DNA of 64,000 nt from the NCBI RefSeq assembly GCF_000384295.1, contig NZ_KB913037.1:8691507-8755506 (forward strand), read 5' to 3'. Position numbers and translations under genes: made by a program. The number at the start of each line of letters is the position of its first letter. Position 1 is the first letter of the stretch. Origin of the DNA: Amycolatopsis balhimycina FH 1894. GTDB lineage: Bacteria > Actinomycetota > Actinomycetes > Mycobacteriales > Pseudonocardiaceae. Positions 17,361 to 26,543 of this stretch are shown in pieces. The notes beneath the pieces are model-generated. The model saw only the letters and a list, made by a program, of their open reading frames with translations, had not been told where the DNA came from and did no database searches.

Positions 17361-18530
17361 GTGGCGAGGGACTACTACGGCATCCTCGGGGTGGCCAAGA
17401 ACGCGAGCGATCAGGAGATCAAGCGCGCGTACCGGAAGCTGGCCCGGGAGCTGCACCCCGACGTCAACCCGTCGGAAGACGCGCAGCACAAGTTCGGCGA
17501 GGTCACGACGGCCTACGAGGTGCTGTCCGACCCGCAGAAGCGCAAGATCGTCGACCTCGGCGGTGACCCGATGGACGGCGGCGGGCGCGGCGGCGGGGGC
17601 GGCGACCCGTTCGCCGGCTTCGGCGGCCTCGGCGACATCATGGACGCCTTCTTCGGCGCCGCCGGCGGCGCGGGCGGCGGCCGTGGCCGTGGCCCCCGCA
17701 GCCGCGTCCAGCCCGGTTCCGACGCCCTCATCCGGCTCGGCCTCACCCTCGAGGAGTGCGCCACCGGAGTCGACAAGGAGATCGTGGTCGACACCGCGAT
17801 CGTCTGCGACCTCTGCCGCGGCGCCGGCACCAGCGAGGGCACCTCGGTCAAGACGTGTGACACCTGCGGCGGCGCCGGCGAGGTCCAGTCCGTCCAGCGG
17901 TCCTTCCTCGGCCAGGTCGTCACCGCCCGCCCCTGCCCGGTCTGCCGCGGCTTCGGCGAGGTCATCCCCGACCCCTGCCGCCAGTGCGGCGGCGACGGCC
18001 GCATCCGCGCCCGCCGCAACGTCACCGCCAAGATCCCGCCGGGCGTCGGTGACGGCATGCGCATCCGCCTCTCCGGCCAGGGCGAGGTCGGCCCCGGCGG
18101 CGGCCCGGCAGGCGACCTCTACGTCGAGATCGACGAGACCCCGCACGAAGTCTTCATCCGGCAGGGCCACGACTTGCACTGCAACTTCCGCATCCCGATG
18201 ACCACCGCCGCCCTCGGCGCCACGGTGCCCATCTCGACCCTCGTCGACGGCGACTACCAGCTCGACATCGAACCCGGCACCCAGCCCAACGCCGAGCTCG
18301 TCCTCACCGGCAAGGGCATGCCCCGGCTGCGGTCCTCGGGCCGCGTCGACGGCCGCGGCGACCTCCACGTCCACATCGACGTCGTCGTCCCCACCAAGCT
18401 CGACGACGCCCAGCGCGAGCTCCTCGTCGACCTCGCCCAGCAGCGCGGCGAGGAAGTCCCCACCCTGGCGTCCAACGGCAGCAAACACGGCGGGCTGTTC
18501 GGCAAGCTCCGCGCCAAGAACCACCGCTGA
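17361..18530 (+). CDS. dnaJ: Molecular chaperone DnaJ
   Basis: A 389-residue type I Hsp40. The J domain includes the HPD motif in ELHPDVN, then comes a Gly/Phe-rich linker ([17 protein letters not shown]) and a zinc domain with four CxxCxGxG-type repeats ([32 protein letters not shown]). A C-terminal substrate domain follows. GTG 17361 follows AGAAGGAGA by about ten bases. Located after hrcA rather than after dnaK, it is the DnaJ2-type paralogue. Confidence 0.97.
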   Translation: MARDYYGILGVAKNASDQEIKRAYRKLARELHPDVNPSEDAQHKFGEVTTAYEVLSDPQKRKIVDLGGDPMDGGGRGGGGGDPFAGFGGLGDIMDAFFGAAGGAGGGRGRGPRSRVQPGSDALIRLGLTLEECATGVDKEIVVDTAIVCDLCRGAGTSEGTSVKTCDTCGGAGEVQSVQRSFLGQVVTARPCPVCRGFGEVIPDPCRQCGGDGRIRARRNVTAKIPPGVGDGMRIRLSGQGEVGPGGGPAGDLYVEIDETPHEVFIRQGHDLHCNFRIPMTTAALGATVPISTLVDGDYQLDIEPGTQPNAELVLTGKGMPRLRSSGRVDGRGDLHVHIDVVVPTKLDDAQRELLVDLAQQRGEEVPTLASNGSKHGGLFGKLRAKNHR

Positions 18531-18533
18531 GCC

Positions 18534-19286
18534 GTGCCCGACACCACCCTGCCGGTCTTCCTCGCCGCCACGGTCCCCGCCTCCGGGCGGACGACCCTCG
18601 ACGGCGAGGAAGCCCGGCACGCGGCCACCGTCCGCCGCCTCCGCGCGGGCGAGCGGCTGGTCCTCTCCGACGGCGCCGGCACCATGGCCCGCTGCGTCGT
18701 CGACGCCGTCCAAGCCGGCCGCGACCCCCTCCTGACCCTCACGGTCGAGGAACACTGGACGGAAGAGCCACCGGCCCTGCGCGTCCTCGTCGCCCAGGCC
18801 CTGGCCAAGGGCGACCGCGGCGAACTCGCCGTCGAACTCGCCACCGAAGCCGGCGTCGACACCATCGTCCCCTGGCGCGCCACCCGCAGCGTCGCCAAAT
18901 GGGAAGACGGCACCCGCGGCGAAAAAGCCCTCGCCCGCTGGCGCGCAACCGCCCGCGCCGCCGCCAAACAAGCCCGCCGCGCCCACGTCCCCGACGTCAC
19001 CGAACCCGTCACCACCGGCGAACTCGCCGAACTCGTGGCCACGACGTCACTGGCGATCGTGCTGGAATCCGACACCCCCGACCGGCTCACCGACCTGCCC
19101 CTGCCCGGCACCGGCGACATCCTCCTCGTCGTCGGCCCCGAAGGCGGCATCACCGACGACGAACTCGCGACACTGCGCCAAGCCGGCGCCAGAGCCGTCC
19201 GCCTGGGCACGACCGTCCTCCGCACCTCCACAGCCGCCGCCGTCGCCCTCGGCGCACTCGGCGCCCTCACCAGCCGCTGGCACTGA
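18534..19286 (+). CDS. rsmE: 16S rRNA m3U1498 methyltransferase RsmE
   Basis: A 250-residue SPOUT-class methyltransferase for U1498 of 16S rRNA. The N-terminal PUA-like part contains GEEARHAATVRRLRAGE; the knotted SAM-binding part contains VVGPEGGITDDEL and the C-terminal RLGTTVLRTSTAAAVAL. The GTG start lies three bases after the dnaJ stop, without a separate Shine-Dalgarno sequence, so translation is probably coupled. hrcA-dnaJ-rsmE is conserved in actinobacteria. Confidence 0.95.
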   Translation: MPDTTLPVFLAATVPASGRTTLDGEEARHAATVRRLRAGERLVLSDGAGTMARCVVDAVQAGRDPLLTLTVEEHWTEEPPALRVLVAQALAKGDRGELAVELATEAGVDTIVPWRATRSVAKWEDGTRGEKALARWRATARAAAKQARRAHVPDVTEPVTTGELAELVATTSLAIVLESDTPDRLTDLPLPGTGDILLVVGPEGGITDDELATLRQAGARAVRLGTTVLRTSTAAAVALGALGALTSRWH

Positions 19287-19444
19287 GAGATCAACCGAAA
19301 AAATTGCCCGATTTTGCGCCCAGTTATGGCGCGATCACGCTCCGACCCGTTACTCTCGTTTATTAACGCGCCACGCACCGTTTCGGCGCGCCACTGGGAA
19401 GAACACGGACCCCGCCGGGCACCTCCCCCCTCGGTCCGGCGGTA

Positions 19445-19491
19445 GCCGCGGCAGCGGTAGATCGACCCCCAGGGTCTACCGCTCCCGCGGC
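19445..19491 (+). terminator. Long hairpin downstream of rsmE
   Basis: GCCGCGG plus AGCGGTAGA (19445-19461) pairs with TCTACCGCT plus CCGCGGC (19475-19491), about 16 pairs with one opposed mismatch and a C-rich loop. It is placed 160 bases past the rsmE stop. A terminator of the hrcA-dnaJ-rsmE transcript is likely; a structured small RNA end is possible. Confidence 0.5.
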
Positions 19492-19542
19492 GTCTTAGTC
19501 GCTTCGCTCCTCTCAGACGCCGCTGAGCGTTCGATGTGTCTT

Positions 19543-19585
19543 CTGGGGGTCAAACCCCCAGACCCCCAGCCGGGGCAAGCCCCGG
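19543..19585. repeat. REP-like double hairpin
   Basis: Two adjacent perfect hairpins: CTGGGGGT/ACCCCCAG with a CAA loop (19543-19561) and CCGGGGC/GCCCCGG with an AA loop (19570-19585). The G/C-block composition resembles the tandem units at 29616-29741, suggesting a dispersed extragenic palindrome family. Confidence 0.6.
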
Positions 19586-19769
19586 ACCCCCGCGAGTCTC
19601 GTTGTGGTTGCGTTGGTCTGGGCGGGTTGCCTTGCTCGGTGGCTTTCGGCCCCTCGCTCCGCGTTGTCGTCTTCTCGCCCCTTGGGGGCCTTACGGTGTG
19701 AACGGCACGCTGAAGCGTGACCTGCGCACCGCCCAGACCTCCCCCGCCGCCCCGATACGAAGCCAGAAC

Positions 19770-19829
19770 ACGGACGGTAGTGCCGGGTCAAGGCACGCTT
19801 TCCCGCCTTGACGCGGTACTGCCGTCCGT
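19770..19829. repeat. 25-bp imperfect inverted repeat upstream of the HIT gene
   Basis: The arm ACGGACGGTAGTGCCGGG... (19770-19794) pairs with 19805-19829 with three differences around a 10-base loop. Outside it, CGAAGCC near 19758 and GGCTTCG near 19842 extend the fold. It ends about 80 bases before the HIT gene start. It may be a structured leader or a relic of a small mobile element. Confidence 0.55.
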
Positions 19830-19906
19830 AGTCACAATCCGGCTTCGGGGTGGTGGGTATCCGAGCTGTTGCCCCTTCGTGCACCTGAGTCGATAGGGTT
19901 CCGGGC

Positions 19907-20269
19907 ATGTCCGAGGATGAGACTCTTTTCGAACGGATCATCGGTGGGGAGATCCCCGCCGATGTCGTCTATCAGGACGAGACCACCTTCGCCTTCCGGG
20001 ACATTCGGCCGCAGGCCCGGGTCCATGTGCTCGTCGTGCCCAAGAAGCGGTACCGGAACCTCGGGGAGCTTGCTGCTGCCGACCCTCAGCTGCTTGCCGA
20101 TGTCGCGCTGAGTGCTCGTCGCGTCGCCGAGCTCGAGGGGATCCTCGAGAGTGGGTACCGGGTCGTCTTCAACACCGATCAGGACGCCGGGCAGACCGTC
20201 TTCCACGTTCACGCCCACGTTCTCGGCGGGGAGCCCTTGGGGCTGTTCGGGGCTCCCGGGCAGGACTAG
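19907..20269 (+). CDS. HIT-family nucleotide hydrolase (HinT-like)
   Basis: A 120-residue histidine-triad protein with the HVHAHVLGG catalytic motif near the C-terminus and the family opening ETLFERIIGGEIPADVVYQDE. HinT enzymes hydrolyse purine nucleoside phosphoramidates and aminoacyl-adenylates. Full length. In actinobacteria the gene often precedes phoH, as here (86-base gap). Confidence 0.93.
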   Translation: MSEDETLFERIIGGEIPADVVYQDETTFAFRDIRPQARVHVLVVPKKRYRNLGELAAADPQLLADVALSARRVAELEGILESGYRVVFNTDQDAGQTVFHVHAHVLGGEPLGLFGAPGQD

Positions 20270-20355
20270 GGAAACCGGCCTGCGTCTTGTCGGTGGGTGC
20301 CAGTAGCATCGGTGGAGTCCGTAGTCCCTCACCGAGAAAGCAGGCCTGAGGCCAC

Positions 20356-22503
20356 GTGGCCGGAACCGTACCGGGTGGAGCCGCCCGACCCGACGTCCCC
20401 GGGGACGTCGCCAAGACCGAGGATGCCTCCGCTCAGGCTGCGCAGTCCCGGTTCCCCATCCCCGACGCCGCCGCCCTCAGCCTGCTCGGCTCCCGCGACG
20501 AGAACCTGCGCGTCGCCGAGGAACTCCTCACCGCCGACGTGCACGTGCGCGGCAACGAAGTCACCCTGACCGGCAGCCCCGCCGACGTCGCGTTCGCCGA
20601 ACGCGTCTTCGCCGAGCTCGTCCAGCTCGCCACCGGCGGTCAGCAGGTCGGACCCGACACCGTCCGCCGCACCATCGGCATGCTCTCCACCGGCGACGCC
20701 TCGCCGGCCGAGGTCCTCAGCCTCAACATCGTCTCCCGCCGCGGCAAGACCATCCGGCCCAAGACGCTCAACCAGAAGCGCTACGTCGACGCCATCGACA
20801 AGCACACCGTCGTCTTCGGCATCGGCCCCGCCGGCACCGGCAAGACGTACCTGGCCATGGCGAAAGCCGTCCAGGCCCTGCAGGCCAAGCAGGTCACCCG
20901 GATCGTGCTGACCCGGCCCGCCGTCGAAGCCGGCGAGCGCCTCGGATACCTGCCGGGCACGCTGAACGAGAAGATCGACCCCTACCTGCGGCCCCTCTAC
21001 GACGCGCTGCACGACATGGTCGAGCCGGAGTCGATTCCGCGGCTGATGCAGGCCGGCACCATCGAAATCGCGCCACTGGCCTACATGCGCGGCCGGGCCC
21101 AACCGGTCGACACGCCCGTGCTGACTCCGGAGGGATTCCGGCCCATCGGCGAGTTGCAGGTCGGCGATCTCGTCATCGGGTCCAACGGCGAGCCGACGCC
21201 GGTCCTGGGCGTGTACCCGCAGGGCGAGAAGGAGATCTACCGCGTCACCGCAAGCGACCGGTCTTCGACGCTCTGCTGCGATGAACACCTCTGGACGGTC
21301 CGCACCGCGGCTGACAAGCGCCGCAACAAGCCGTGGCGCGTCCTGGAGACCAAGGAGATGATCGGCAAGCTGCGCGCTGCGCACGCCCGTCGCTACGAGC
21401 TGCCGATGCTGACGGCGCCGGTGTGCCACCCCGAGCGCGAAGTGCCCATGGACCCGTATGCCCTCGGCCTGCTGCTCGGCGATGGCTGCCTGACCGGTTC
21501 CACGACCCCGGGTTTCGCGACTGAGGATCCCGAGCTGGCGATGGCCCTCGAGACGGCGCTGCCCGGGGTGCGTGTGCGCCACAAGGGCGGGGTCGACTAC
21601 ACCCTGAACCGCGTCCGGGAACCCGGCGACGTCATCACCCTCGAGAACCCGGTGACCGGCGTCCTGCGCCGGCTGGACCTGATCGGGACCCGCTCGCACA
21701 CCAAGTTCGTCCCCGAGGTCTATCTCCAGAACTCCGCGGATGTCCGCCTCGCCGTCCTGCAGGGGCTTCTGGATTCGGACGGCGGACCGGTCACTCAACT
21801 CGCCCGCACCTGCCGCATCCAGTACATGACGACGTCTTCGCAGCTGAAGGACGACGTCATCCGCCTGGTGCAGTCGCTCGGCGGCGTGGCCTACACCCGG
21901 CGCCGGGCCGCCCTCGGGCGCAAGCCCGGCCGCGCCAAGGGCCGTGAGGTCGGCTACCGGCATGACGCCCACATCCTCGAGATCCGGCTGCCCGCGGATA
22001 TCGAGCCGTTCCGCCTGACCCGCAAGCGGCTGAAGTACCGCGAAGCAGGTGGCGGTGGACGCCCGATGCGGTTCATCGAGAGCATCGAGCCGGCCGGTCG
22101 CGCTGAAGCGGTGTGCATCCAGGTCGCGGCGGAAGACTCGCTGTATGTCACCGACGACCACCTGCTGACGCACAACACTCTCAACGAAGCCTTCATCATC
22201 CTCGACGAGGCCCAGAACACCACGCCCGAGCAGATGAAGATGTTCCTCACCCGGCTCGGCTTCGGGTCCAAGATCGTCGTCACCGGCGACATCACCCAGG
22301 TCGACCTGCCCAGCGGGCAGCGCAGCGGTCTCCGCGTGGTGCGCGACATCCTCACCGGCGTCGAGGACCTCCACTTCGCCGAACTGACCAGCCAGGACGT
22401 CGTCCGGCACCGGCTCGTCGCGAGCATCGTCGACGCCTACGAGAAGTGGCAGGCCGTGCAGGACGCCCAGCAGACCGACGGCTGGAAGGGCAACCGGCGG
22501 TGA
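20356..22503 (+). CDS. PhoH-family ATPase interrupted by an intein
   Basis: The 715-residue precursor is a PhoH-like P-loop ATPase carrying a 360-residue intein. Extein features: Walker A GPAGTGKT (about residues 157-164) in the N-extein and Walker [10 protein letters not shown] (613-621) in the C-extein. The insertion is between R247 (MRGR) and T608 (TLNEAF), a highly conserved stretch just before Walker B. After splicing the protein is 355 residues, normal for the family. PhoH2/PhoL-type proteins are linked to RNA metabolism and neighbour ybeY and era, as here. The GTG start has GAGG upstream; the 3' end overlaps ybeY by GTGA. Without splicing the ATPase would be split. Confidence 0.93.
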   Translation: MAGTVPGGAARPDVPGDVAKTEDASAQAAQSRFPIPDAAALSLLGSRDENLRVAEELLTADVHVRGNEVTLTGSPADVAFAERVFAELVQLATGGQQVGPDTVRRTIGMLSTGDASPAEVLSLNIVSRRGKTIRPKTLNQKRYVDAIDKHTVVFGIGPAGTGKTYLAMAKAVQALQAKQVTRIVLTRPAVEAGERLGYLPGTLNEKIDPYLRPLYDALHDMVEPESIPRLMQAGTIEIAPLAYMRGRAQPVDTPVLTPEGFRPIGELQVGDLVIGSNGEPTPVLGVYPQGEKEIYRVTASDRSSTLCCDEHLWTVRTAADKRRNKPWRVLETKEMIGKLRAAHARRYELPMLTAPVCHPEREVPMDPYALGLLLGDGCLTGSTTPGFATEDPELAMALETALPGVRVRHKGGVDYTLNRVREPGDVITLENPVTGVLRRLDLIGTRSHTKFVPEVYLQNSADVRLAVLQGLLDSDGGPVTQLARTCRIQYMTTSSQLKDDVIRLVQSLGGVAYTRRRAALGRKPGRAKGREVGYRHDAHILEIRLPADIEPFRLTRKRLKYREAGGGGRPMRFIESIEPAGRAEAVCIQVAAEDSLYVTDDHLLTHNTLNEAFIILDEAQNTTPEQMKMFLTRLGFGSKIVVTGDITQVDLPSGQRSGLRVVRDILTGVEDLHFAELTSQDVVRHRLVASIVDAYEKWQAVQDAQQTDGWKGNRR
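21097..22176 (+). mobile_element. Class 3 (W-C-T) intein with LAGLIDADG endonuclease domain
   Basis: Encodes precursor residues A248-N607 (360 aa). The first residue is Ala, so the Cys/Ser nucleophile of class 1 inteins is missing. Instead the B block has W313 (DEHLW), the F block has C587 ([10 protein letters not shown]), and the residue after the C-terminal H606-N607 is T608, together the W-C-T arrangement of class 3 inteins. Two DOD endonuclease motifs are visible: [10 protein letters not shown] (about 368-377) and [10 protein letters not shown] (about 467-476). Both keep their acidic residues, so the homing endonuclease may be active. The assignment follows known intein classes; activity is inferred. 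Confidence 0.88.
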
Positions 22504-23072
22504 GCATCGAGATCGCCAACGAGTCCGGCGTCGACGTCGACGAGACGTCCATCGTCTCCGCCGCGCGCTACGCCCTCGACAAGATGGAGGTCAGCCCGCT
22601 CGCCGAGCTGTCCATCCTCCTCGTCACCCTCGACGTCATGGAAGACCTCCACGAACGCTGGATGGACCTGCCCGGGCCCACCGACGTCATGGCCTTCCCG
22701 ATGGACGAGCTCGACTCCTCCCGCCGCCCGGACGCGCCCGACGCGTCCCCGGCGCTGCTCGGGGACATCGTGCTCTGCCCGGCGTTCGCCAAGGACCAGG
22801 CCAAGACCGCGGGCCACGGCCTGATCGACGAGCTGCACCTGCTCACCGTGCACGGCTGCCTGCACCTCCTCGGCTACGACCACGCCGAACCCGCCGAGGA
22901 ACGCGAGATGTTCGCCCTCCAGAAGCGCATCCTCGGCGAGTACCAGGACGCGGTCGCCGCCCTGGAGAAGCAGGACGCCCAGCGCAACACCGACGACCGC
23001 GTCCTCGGCATCGCGGGGCTCGCCGCCGCCGAACCACCCGCCGCCGAACCACCCGCCGGGGAAACGCCCTAG
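22500..23072 (+). CDS. ybeY: Endoribonuclease YbeY
   Basis: A 190-residue zinc-dependent single-strand RNase acting in 16S rRNA 3' maturation and 70S quality control. The metal motif [11 protein letters not shown] is intact, and [12 protein letters not shown] is the conserved upstream segment. The C-terminal 30 residues are an Ala/Glu/Pro tail with the repeat [13 protein letters not shown]. Starts with GTG overlapping the phoH stop. Confidence 0.95.
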   Translation: MSIEIANESGVDVDETSIVSAARYALDKMEVSPLAELSILLVTLDVMEDLHERWMDLPGPTDVMAFPMDELDSSRRPDAPDASPALLGDIVLCPAFAKDQAKTAGHGLIDELHLLTVHGCLHLLGYDHAEPAEEREMFALQKRILGEYQDAVAALEKQDAQRNTDDRVLGIAGLAAAEPPAAEPPAGETP

Positions 23073-23081
23073 GCGCCAGCC

Positions 23082-24425
23082 ATGGATCAGCTCCTCTTCG
23101 CGATCGCGCTCGTTCTCCTCGCGGGCGTGTTCGCAGCGGCCGACGCGGCCATCAGCAGCGTCTCGCAGGCCCGGGCCGAAGGACTAGCCCGGCTCGGCCT
23201 GCCCGGCGCGAGCCAGCTCGCCGCCGTCGTCGCCGAACGACGGCGGCACATCAACCTGCTGCTCCTGCTCCGCCTCGGCTGCGAACTCACCGCGACCGTG
23301 CTCGTCACCGTCGCCCTCGGCACCCGCATCCGGCCACTCGGCCTCGCGGTGTTCGTCGCCGCCGTCGTGATGGTCGTCGTCAGCTACGTCCTCATCGGCG
23401 TCGGCCCCCGCACCCTCGGCCGCCAGCACCCCTACCGCATCGGCCGCTACGTAGCCGGGCCCGTCCGCGTCCTCGGTTCCGTCCTCGGCCCGCTGTCCCG
23501 GCTGCTCATCCTCATCGGTAACGCCATCACGCCCGGCCAGGGCTTCCGCGAAGGCCCGTTCACCTCCGAAGTCGAGCTGCGCGAGCTCGTCGACCTCGCT
23601 CAGGAACGCGGCGTCGTCGAGGACTCCGAACGCGAGATGATCCACTCGGTGTTCGAGCTCGGCGACACGGTCGCCCGCGAGGTCATGGTGCCGCGCACCG
23701 AGATCGTCTGGATCGAGCGCACCAAGACCGTCCGCCAGGCACTGGCCCTGGCCCTGCGCACCGGCTTCACCCGGCTGCCGGTCATCGACGAGTCGGTCGA
23801 CGACATCGCCGGCGTCGTCAACATCAAGGACCTCATGGCGGCCTCCCTCGAGCCCGACGGGCCGGGCACGCTCGTCACCGCCGTGATGAACCAGGCCTCC
23901 TTCGTCCCCGACTCGAAACGGCTCGACGAGCTGCTCAAGGAAATGCAGCGCTCGCACAACCACATGGCGATCGCCGTCGACGAGTACGGCGGCACGGCGG
24001 GCCTGCTCACCATCGAAGACGTCCTCGAGGAGATCGTCGGCGAGATCACCGACGAGTCCGACGGCGACGAGCGCCCCGAGGTCGAGGAACTCGACGACGG
24101 CGCCGTCCGCGTGTCGTCCCGGATGAGCGTCGACGACCTGGGTGAACTGTTCGGCATCGACCTCGAAGACCACGACGTGGAGACCGTGGGCGGGCTGCTC
24201 GCGGAACGACTGGGTAGGGTCCCGCTGCCGGGGGCCGAAGCCGAGGTCGCCGGCCTTCGGCTGTTCGCCGAAGGGGGCAAGGACCGGCGCGGCCGCATGC
24301 GGATCACCTCCGTGGTCGTGCACCCGGCCGACGCCGACGCGGTGACCGACCCGGTCGACCGGACGCGCCGCCGGACGCGCCCGCCCCACACCGACGAACG
24401 CGACAGGAGCGTCGAACATGCCTGA
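23082..24425 (+). CDS. HlyC/CorC-type CBS-domain membrane protein
   Basis: A 447-residue protein: an N-terminal DUF21/CNNM membrane domain with four hydrophobic helices (to about residue 150), a CBS pair (EVMVPRTEIVWIE..., NHMAIAVDEYGGTAGLLTIEDVLEEIVGEI) and a C-terminal CorC_HlyC domain. Such proteins are implicated in Mg2+ or Co2+ homeostasis; the substrate is not readable here. It sits between ybeY and era, its usual neighbourhood, and overlaps the next gene by 8 bases. Confidence 0.93.
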   Translation: MDQLLFAIALVLLAGVFAAADAAISSVSQARAEGLARLGLPGASQLAAVVAERRRHINLLLLLRLGCELTATVLVTVALGTRIRPLGLAVFVAAVVMVVVSYVLIGVGPRTLGRQHPYRIGRYVAGPVRVLGSVLGPLSRLLILIGNAITPGQGFREGPFTSEVELRELVDLAQERGVVEDSEREMIHSVFELGDTVAREVMVPRTEIVWIERTKTVRQALALALRTGFTRLPVIDESVDDIAGVVNIKDLMAASLEPDGPGTLVTAVMNQASFVPDSKRLDELLKEMQRSHNHMAIAVDEYGGTAGLLTIEDVLEEIVGEITDESDGDERPEVEELDDGAVRVSSRMSVDDLGELFGIDLEDHDVETVGGLLAERLGRVPLPGAEAEVAGLRLFAEGGKDRRGRMRITSVVVHPADADAVTDPVDRTRRRTRPPHTDERDRSVEHA

Positions 24426-24756
24426 CCTCGAGGCCGAGGACCGGAAACTGGTCACGCTGGCCAGGTCCTCGCGCGCCCGCATCCAGGCCCCCGAGGGCGC
24501 CGCGGTCCGCGACACCGACGGCCGCACGTACGCCGCCGGCACGGTCGACCAGCCGTCGTTCAAGCTGACCGCGCTCCAGGCCGCGGTCGCCGCCGCGCTG
24601 TCCAGCGGCGCCGAGGGCATCGAGGCCGCCGCCGTCGTCACCGGCGAAGGGCTCCTCAAGGGCGCGTCCGTGCACGCCGTCCGCGACATCGCGAAGTACG
24701 CGCCGATCATCCTCGCCGACCCGGACGGCGAAGTCCTCGAGGTGCTGACCCGATGA
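24418..24756 (+). CDS. Cytidine deaminase-like protein lacking catalytic motifs
   Basis: A 112-residue protein with the cytidine deaminase fold pattern (LVTLARSSRARI, GRTYAAGTV, LTALQAAVAAALS) and found at this position before era in many actinobacteria. It lacks the zinc-binding HAE/CAE and PCxxC motifs, so deamination is unlikely. It overlaps the preceding gene by 8 bases and era by 4 (ATGA), so it is expressed with them. Role unknown; a structural or regulatory partner is possible. Confidence 0.8.
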   Translation: MPDLEAEDRKLVTLARSSRARIQAPEGAAVRDTDGRTYAAGTVDQPSFKLTALQAAVAAALSSGAEGIEAAAVVTGEGLLKGASVHAVRDIAKYAPIILADPDGEVLEVLTR

Positions 24757-25649
24757 CCGAACACCGCTCCGGCTTCGCCTGCTTCGTCGGCCGCCCCAAC
24801 GCCGGCAAGTCGACGCTGACCAACGCCCTCGTCGGCACCAAGGTCGCGATCACCTCCAGCAAGCCGCAGACCACCCGGCACGCCATCCGCGGCATCGTCC
24901 ACCGCGAAGACGCCCAGCTCGTCCTCATCGACACGCCGGGCCTGCACCGCCCGCGCACCCTGCTCGGCGAGCGGCTCAACGACATCGTCCACACGACATG
25001 GTCCGAAGTGGACGTCGTCGGCCTGTGCGTGCCGGCGAACGAGAAGATCGGGCCCGGCGACAAGTTCATCGCCGCCGAGCTGCAGAAGATCGCCAAGCGA
25101 ACCCCGGTGATCGGGATCGTCACCAAGACCGACCTCGTCCAGCCCCAGCAGGTCGCCGAACAGTTGCTTGCCCTGCAGCAAGTGATGGAGTTCGCCGAGC
25201 TCGTCCCGGTGTCCGCAGTGGACGGATTCCAGGTCGGCACGCTGACCGACCTGCTGGTCCGGCGGCTGCCCGAGGGCCCGCAGCTCTACCCGGGCGGCGA
25301 GCTCACCGACGAGCCCGAGCAGACCCTGGTCGCCGAGCTGATCCGCGAGGCCGCGCTGGAAGGCGTCCGCGACGAGCTGCCGCACTCGATCGCCGTCACC
25401 GTCGAGGAAATGCTGCCCCGCGAAGGCCGCGACGACCTGATCGACGTGCACGCGTTCCTCTACGTCGAACGCCCCAGCCAGAAGGGGATCATCCTGGGGC
25501 ACAAGGGCGAACGGCTGCGCGAAGTCGGCGCCACCGCCCGCAAGCACATTGAGGGGCTGCTCGGCTCGAAGGTCTACCTCGACTTGCACATCAAGGTGGC
25601 CAAGGACTGGCAGCGCGACCCCCGCCAGCTGCGCCGGCTCGGCTTCTGA
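24753..25649 (+). CDS. era: Ribosome-assembly GTPase Era
   Basis: A 298-residue GTPase with G1 GRPNAGKST, G2 region KPQTTRH, G3 DTPG and G4 TKTD, followed by a KH RNA-binding domain with the GxxG-type GHKGERLREVG segment. It binds the 3' end of 16S rRNA in 30S maturation. Full length. The ybeY-CBS protein-deaminase-like-era order is the standard actinobacterial arrangement. Coupled to the preceding gene by ATGA. Confidence 0.97.
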   Translation: MTEHRSGFACFVGRPNAGKSTLTNALVGTKVAITSSKPQTTRHAIRGIVHREDAQLVLIDTPGLHRPRTLLGERLNDIVHTTWSEVDVVGLCVPANEKIGPGDKFIAAELQKIAKRTPVIGIVTKTDLVQPQQVAEQLLALQQVMEFAELVPVSAVDGFQVGTLTDLLVRRLPEGPQLYPGGELTDEPEQTLVAELIREAALEGVRDELPHSIAVTVEEMLPREGRDDLIDVHAFLYVERPSQKGIILGHKGERLREVGATARKHIEGLLGSKVYLDLHIKVAKDWQRDPRQLRRLGF

Positions 25650-25827
25650 CCTGGGAGTTCCCCCGGCGGAAGAATTCCTGATCTCATTTAGGTCGCGGCG
25701 GGAGGAAACGCCGGACGCGAGCCCCTCCGGCCCCCTACAGTCTCGGCTTCGACCACACCGCAGCCGGTCGGGGCGGCAGCGGACCCGGTGGTCGTCCATG
25801 GAGCACGACGAAGGGGATCAAGCAATC

Positions 25828-26172
25828 ATGACCGACAGCCAGGGCATGCCCAACTACCCCGGCGACCAGCCGAACTACCCCGGCGGTCAGCCGGGTGGCT
25901 ACCAGCCGGGGCCGCCGCCGAGCAACAACCTCGTCTGGGCCATCCTCACCACCCTGTTCTGCTGCCTCCCGTTCGGCGTCGTGTCGATCGTGCAGGCCGC
26001 GAAGGTGAACGGGCTGTGGGCGCAGGGCCAGCACGCCGCGGCGCAGGAAACCGCCAACTCCGCGAAGAAGTGGGCGATCATCTCCGCCGTCGTCGGCGTC
26101 GCGTGGATCGTCCTGGCGGTCATCCTCTCGATCGCCGGCGTCTTCACGTTCGGCACCACGCCGCGCTACTGA
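25828..26172 (+). CDS. CD225/dispanin-family membrane protein 1
   Basis: A 114-residue protein with a Pro/Gly/Gln/Tyr-rich cytoplasmic head (about 40 residues), then two membrane segments. The CD225-type core is NNLVWAILTTLFCCLPFGVVSIVQAAKVNGLW followed by GQHAAAQETANSAKKWA. Bacterial dispanins have no settled function. It is the first of three such genes inserted between era and recO. ATG 25828 has only a weak GGGGATC-like upstream signal. Confidence 0.85.
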   Translation: MTDSQGMPNYPGDQPNYPGGQPGGYQPGPPPSNNLVWAILTTLFCCLPFGVVSIVQAAKVNGLWAQGQHAAAQETANSAKKWAIISAVVGVAWIVLAVILSIAGVFTFGTTPRY

Positions 26173-26198
26173 CGTAGCCGAGCAGCAGGAGGACCCCG

Positions 26199-26543
26199 GT
26201 GACCGACCAGTACCCGCCGCCGTACCCGCCCCCGGGCGGGCCACCGCCCGGCTACGGCTACGGCTACCCGCCCCCGAACTACGGGCCGCCGCCGGACAAC
26301 AACATGGTGTGGGCGATCCTGTCCACCGTGTTGTGCTGTCTGCCCCTGGGTGTCGTCTCGATCGTGAAGTCAAGCCAGGTCAGTTCACTCTGGTTCCAGG
26401 GCTTCCACGCCGAGGCGCATAAGGCCGCCGACGACGCCCGCAAGTGGGCGATGTGGTCGGCCATCGCGACCGGGATCCTCCTGCTGCTCTACGTCGTCTT
26501 TTTCTTCTTCATCCTCGGGACGGTGGCGTGGTTGCCGAGATGA
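26199..26543 (+). CDS. CD225/dispanin-family membrane protein 2
   Basis: A 114-residue paralogue of the preceding protein: Pro/Tyr/Gly-rich head, then NNMVWAILSTVLCCLPLGVVSIVKSSQVSSLW and a second helix with an unusual FFFF run. GTG start with AGGAGGA upstream. It overlaps the following DUF2752 gene by ATGA. Tandem duplication with divergence is the simplest origin. Confidence 0.85.
   Translation: MTDQYPPPYPPPGGPPPGYGYGYPPPNYGPPPDNNMVWAILSTVLCCLPLGVVSIVKSSQVSSLWFQGFHAEAHKAADDARKWAMWSAIATGILLLLYVVFFFFILGTVAWLPR

Larger units (their letters stand above)
19287..19906. other. 620-bp intergenic region rich in hairpins
   Basis: No credible gene is seen. The first 120 bases are locally AT-rich for this genome (GAAAAAATTGCCCGATTTTG; TTTATTAACG). 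Three palindromic blocks follow (19445-19491, 19543-19585, 19770-19829), described separately. Short open frames on both strands have no family features. Confidence 0.6.

Noticed and set aside
21097..22176. Class 1 intein in PhoH
   Set aside because: The first residue is Ala, with no Cys or Ser nucleophile; the W-C-T set fits class 3.
20329..22410. 693-codon minus-strand open frame opposite phoH
   Set aside because: Shadow of the phoH/intein gene; no start signal and no motif.
24418..24756. Functional cytidine deaminase
   Set aside because: Zinc-binding HAE/CAE and PCxxC motifs are absent, so called deaminase-like only.
23184..25799. 871-codon minus-strand open frame opposite era and the CBS gene
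   Set aside because: Antisense to well-supported genes, with low-complexity acidic/Arg composition; no family features.
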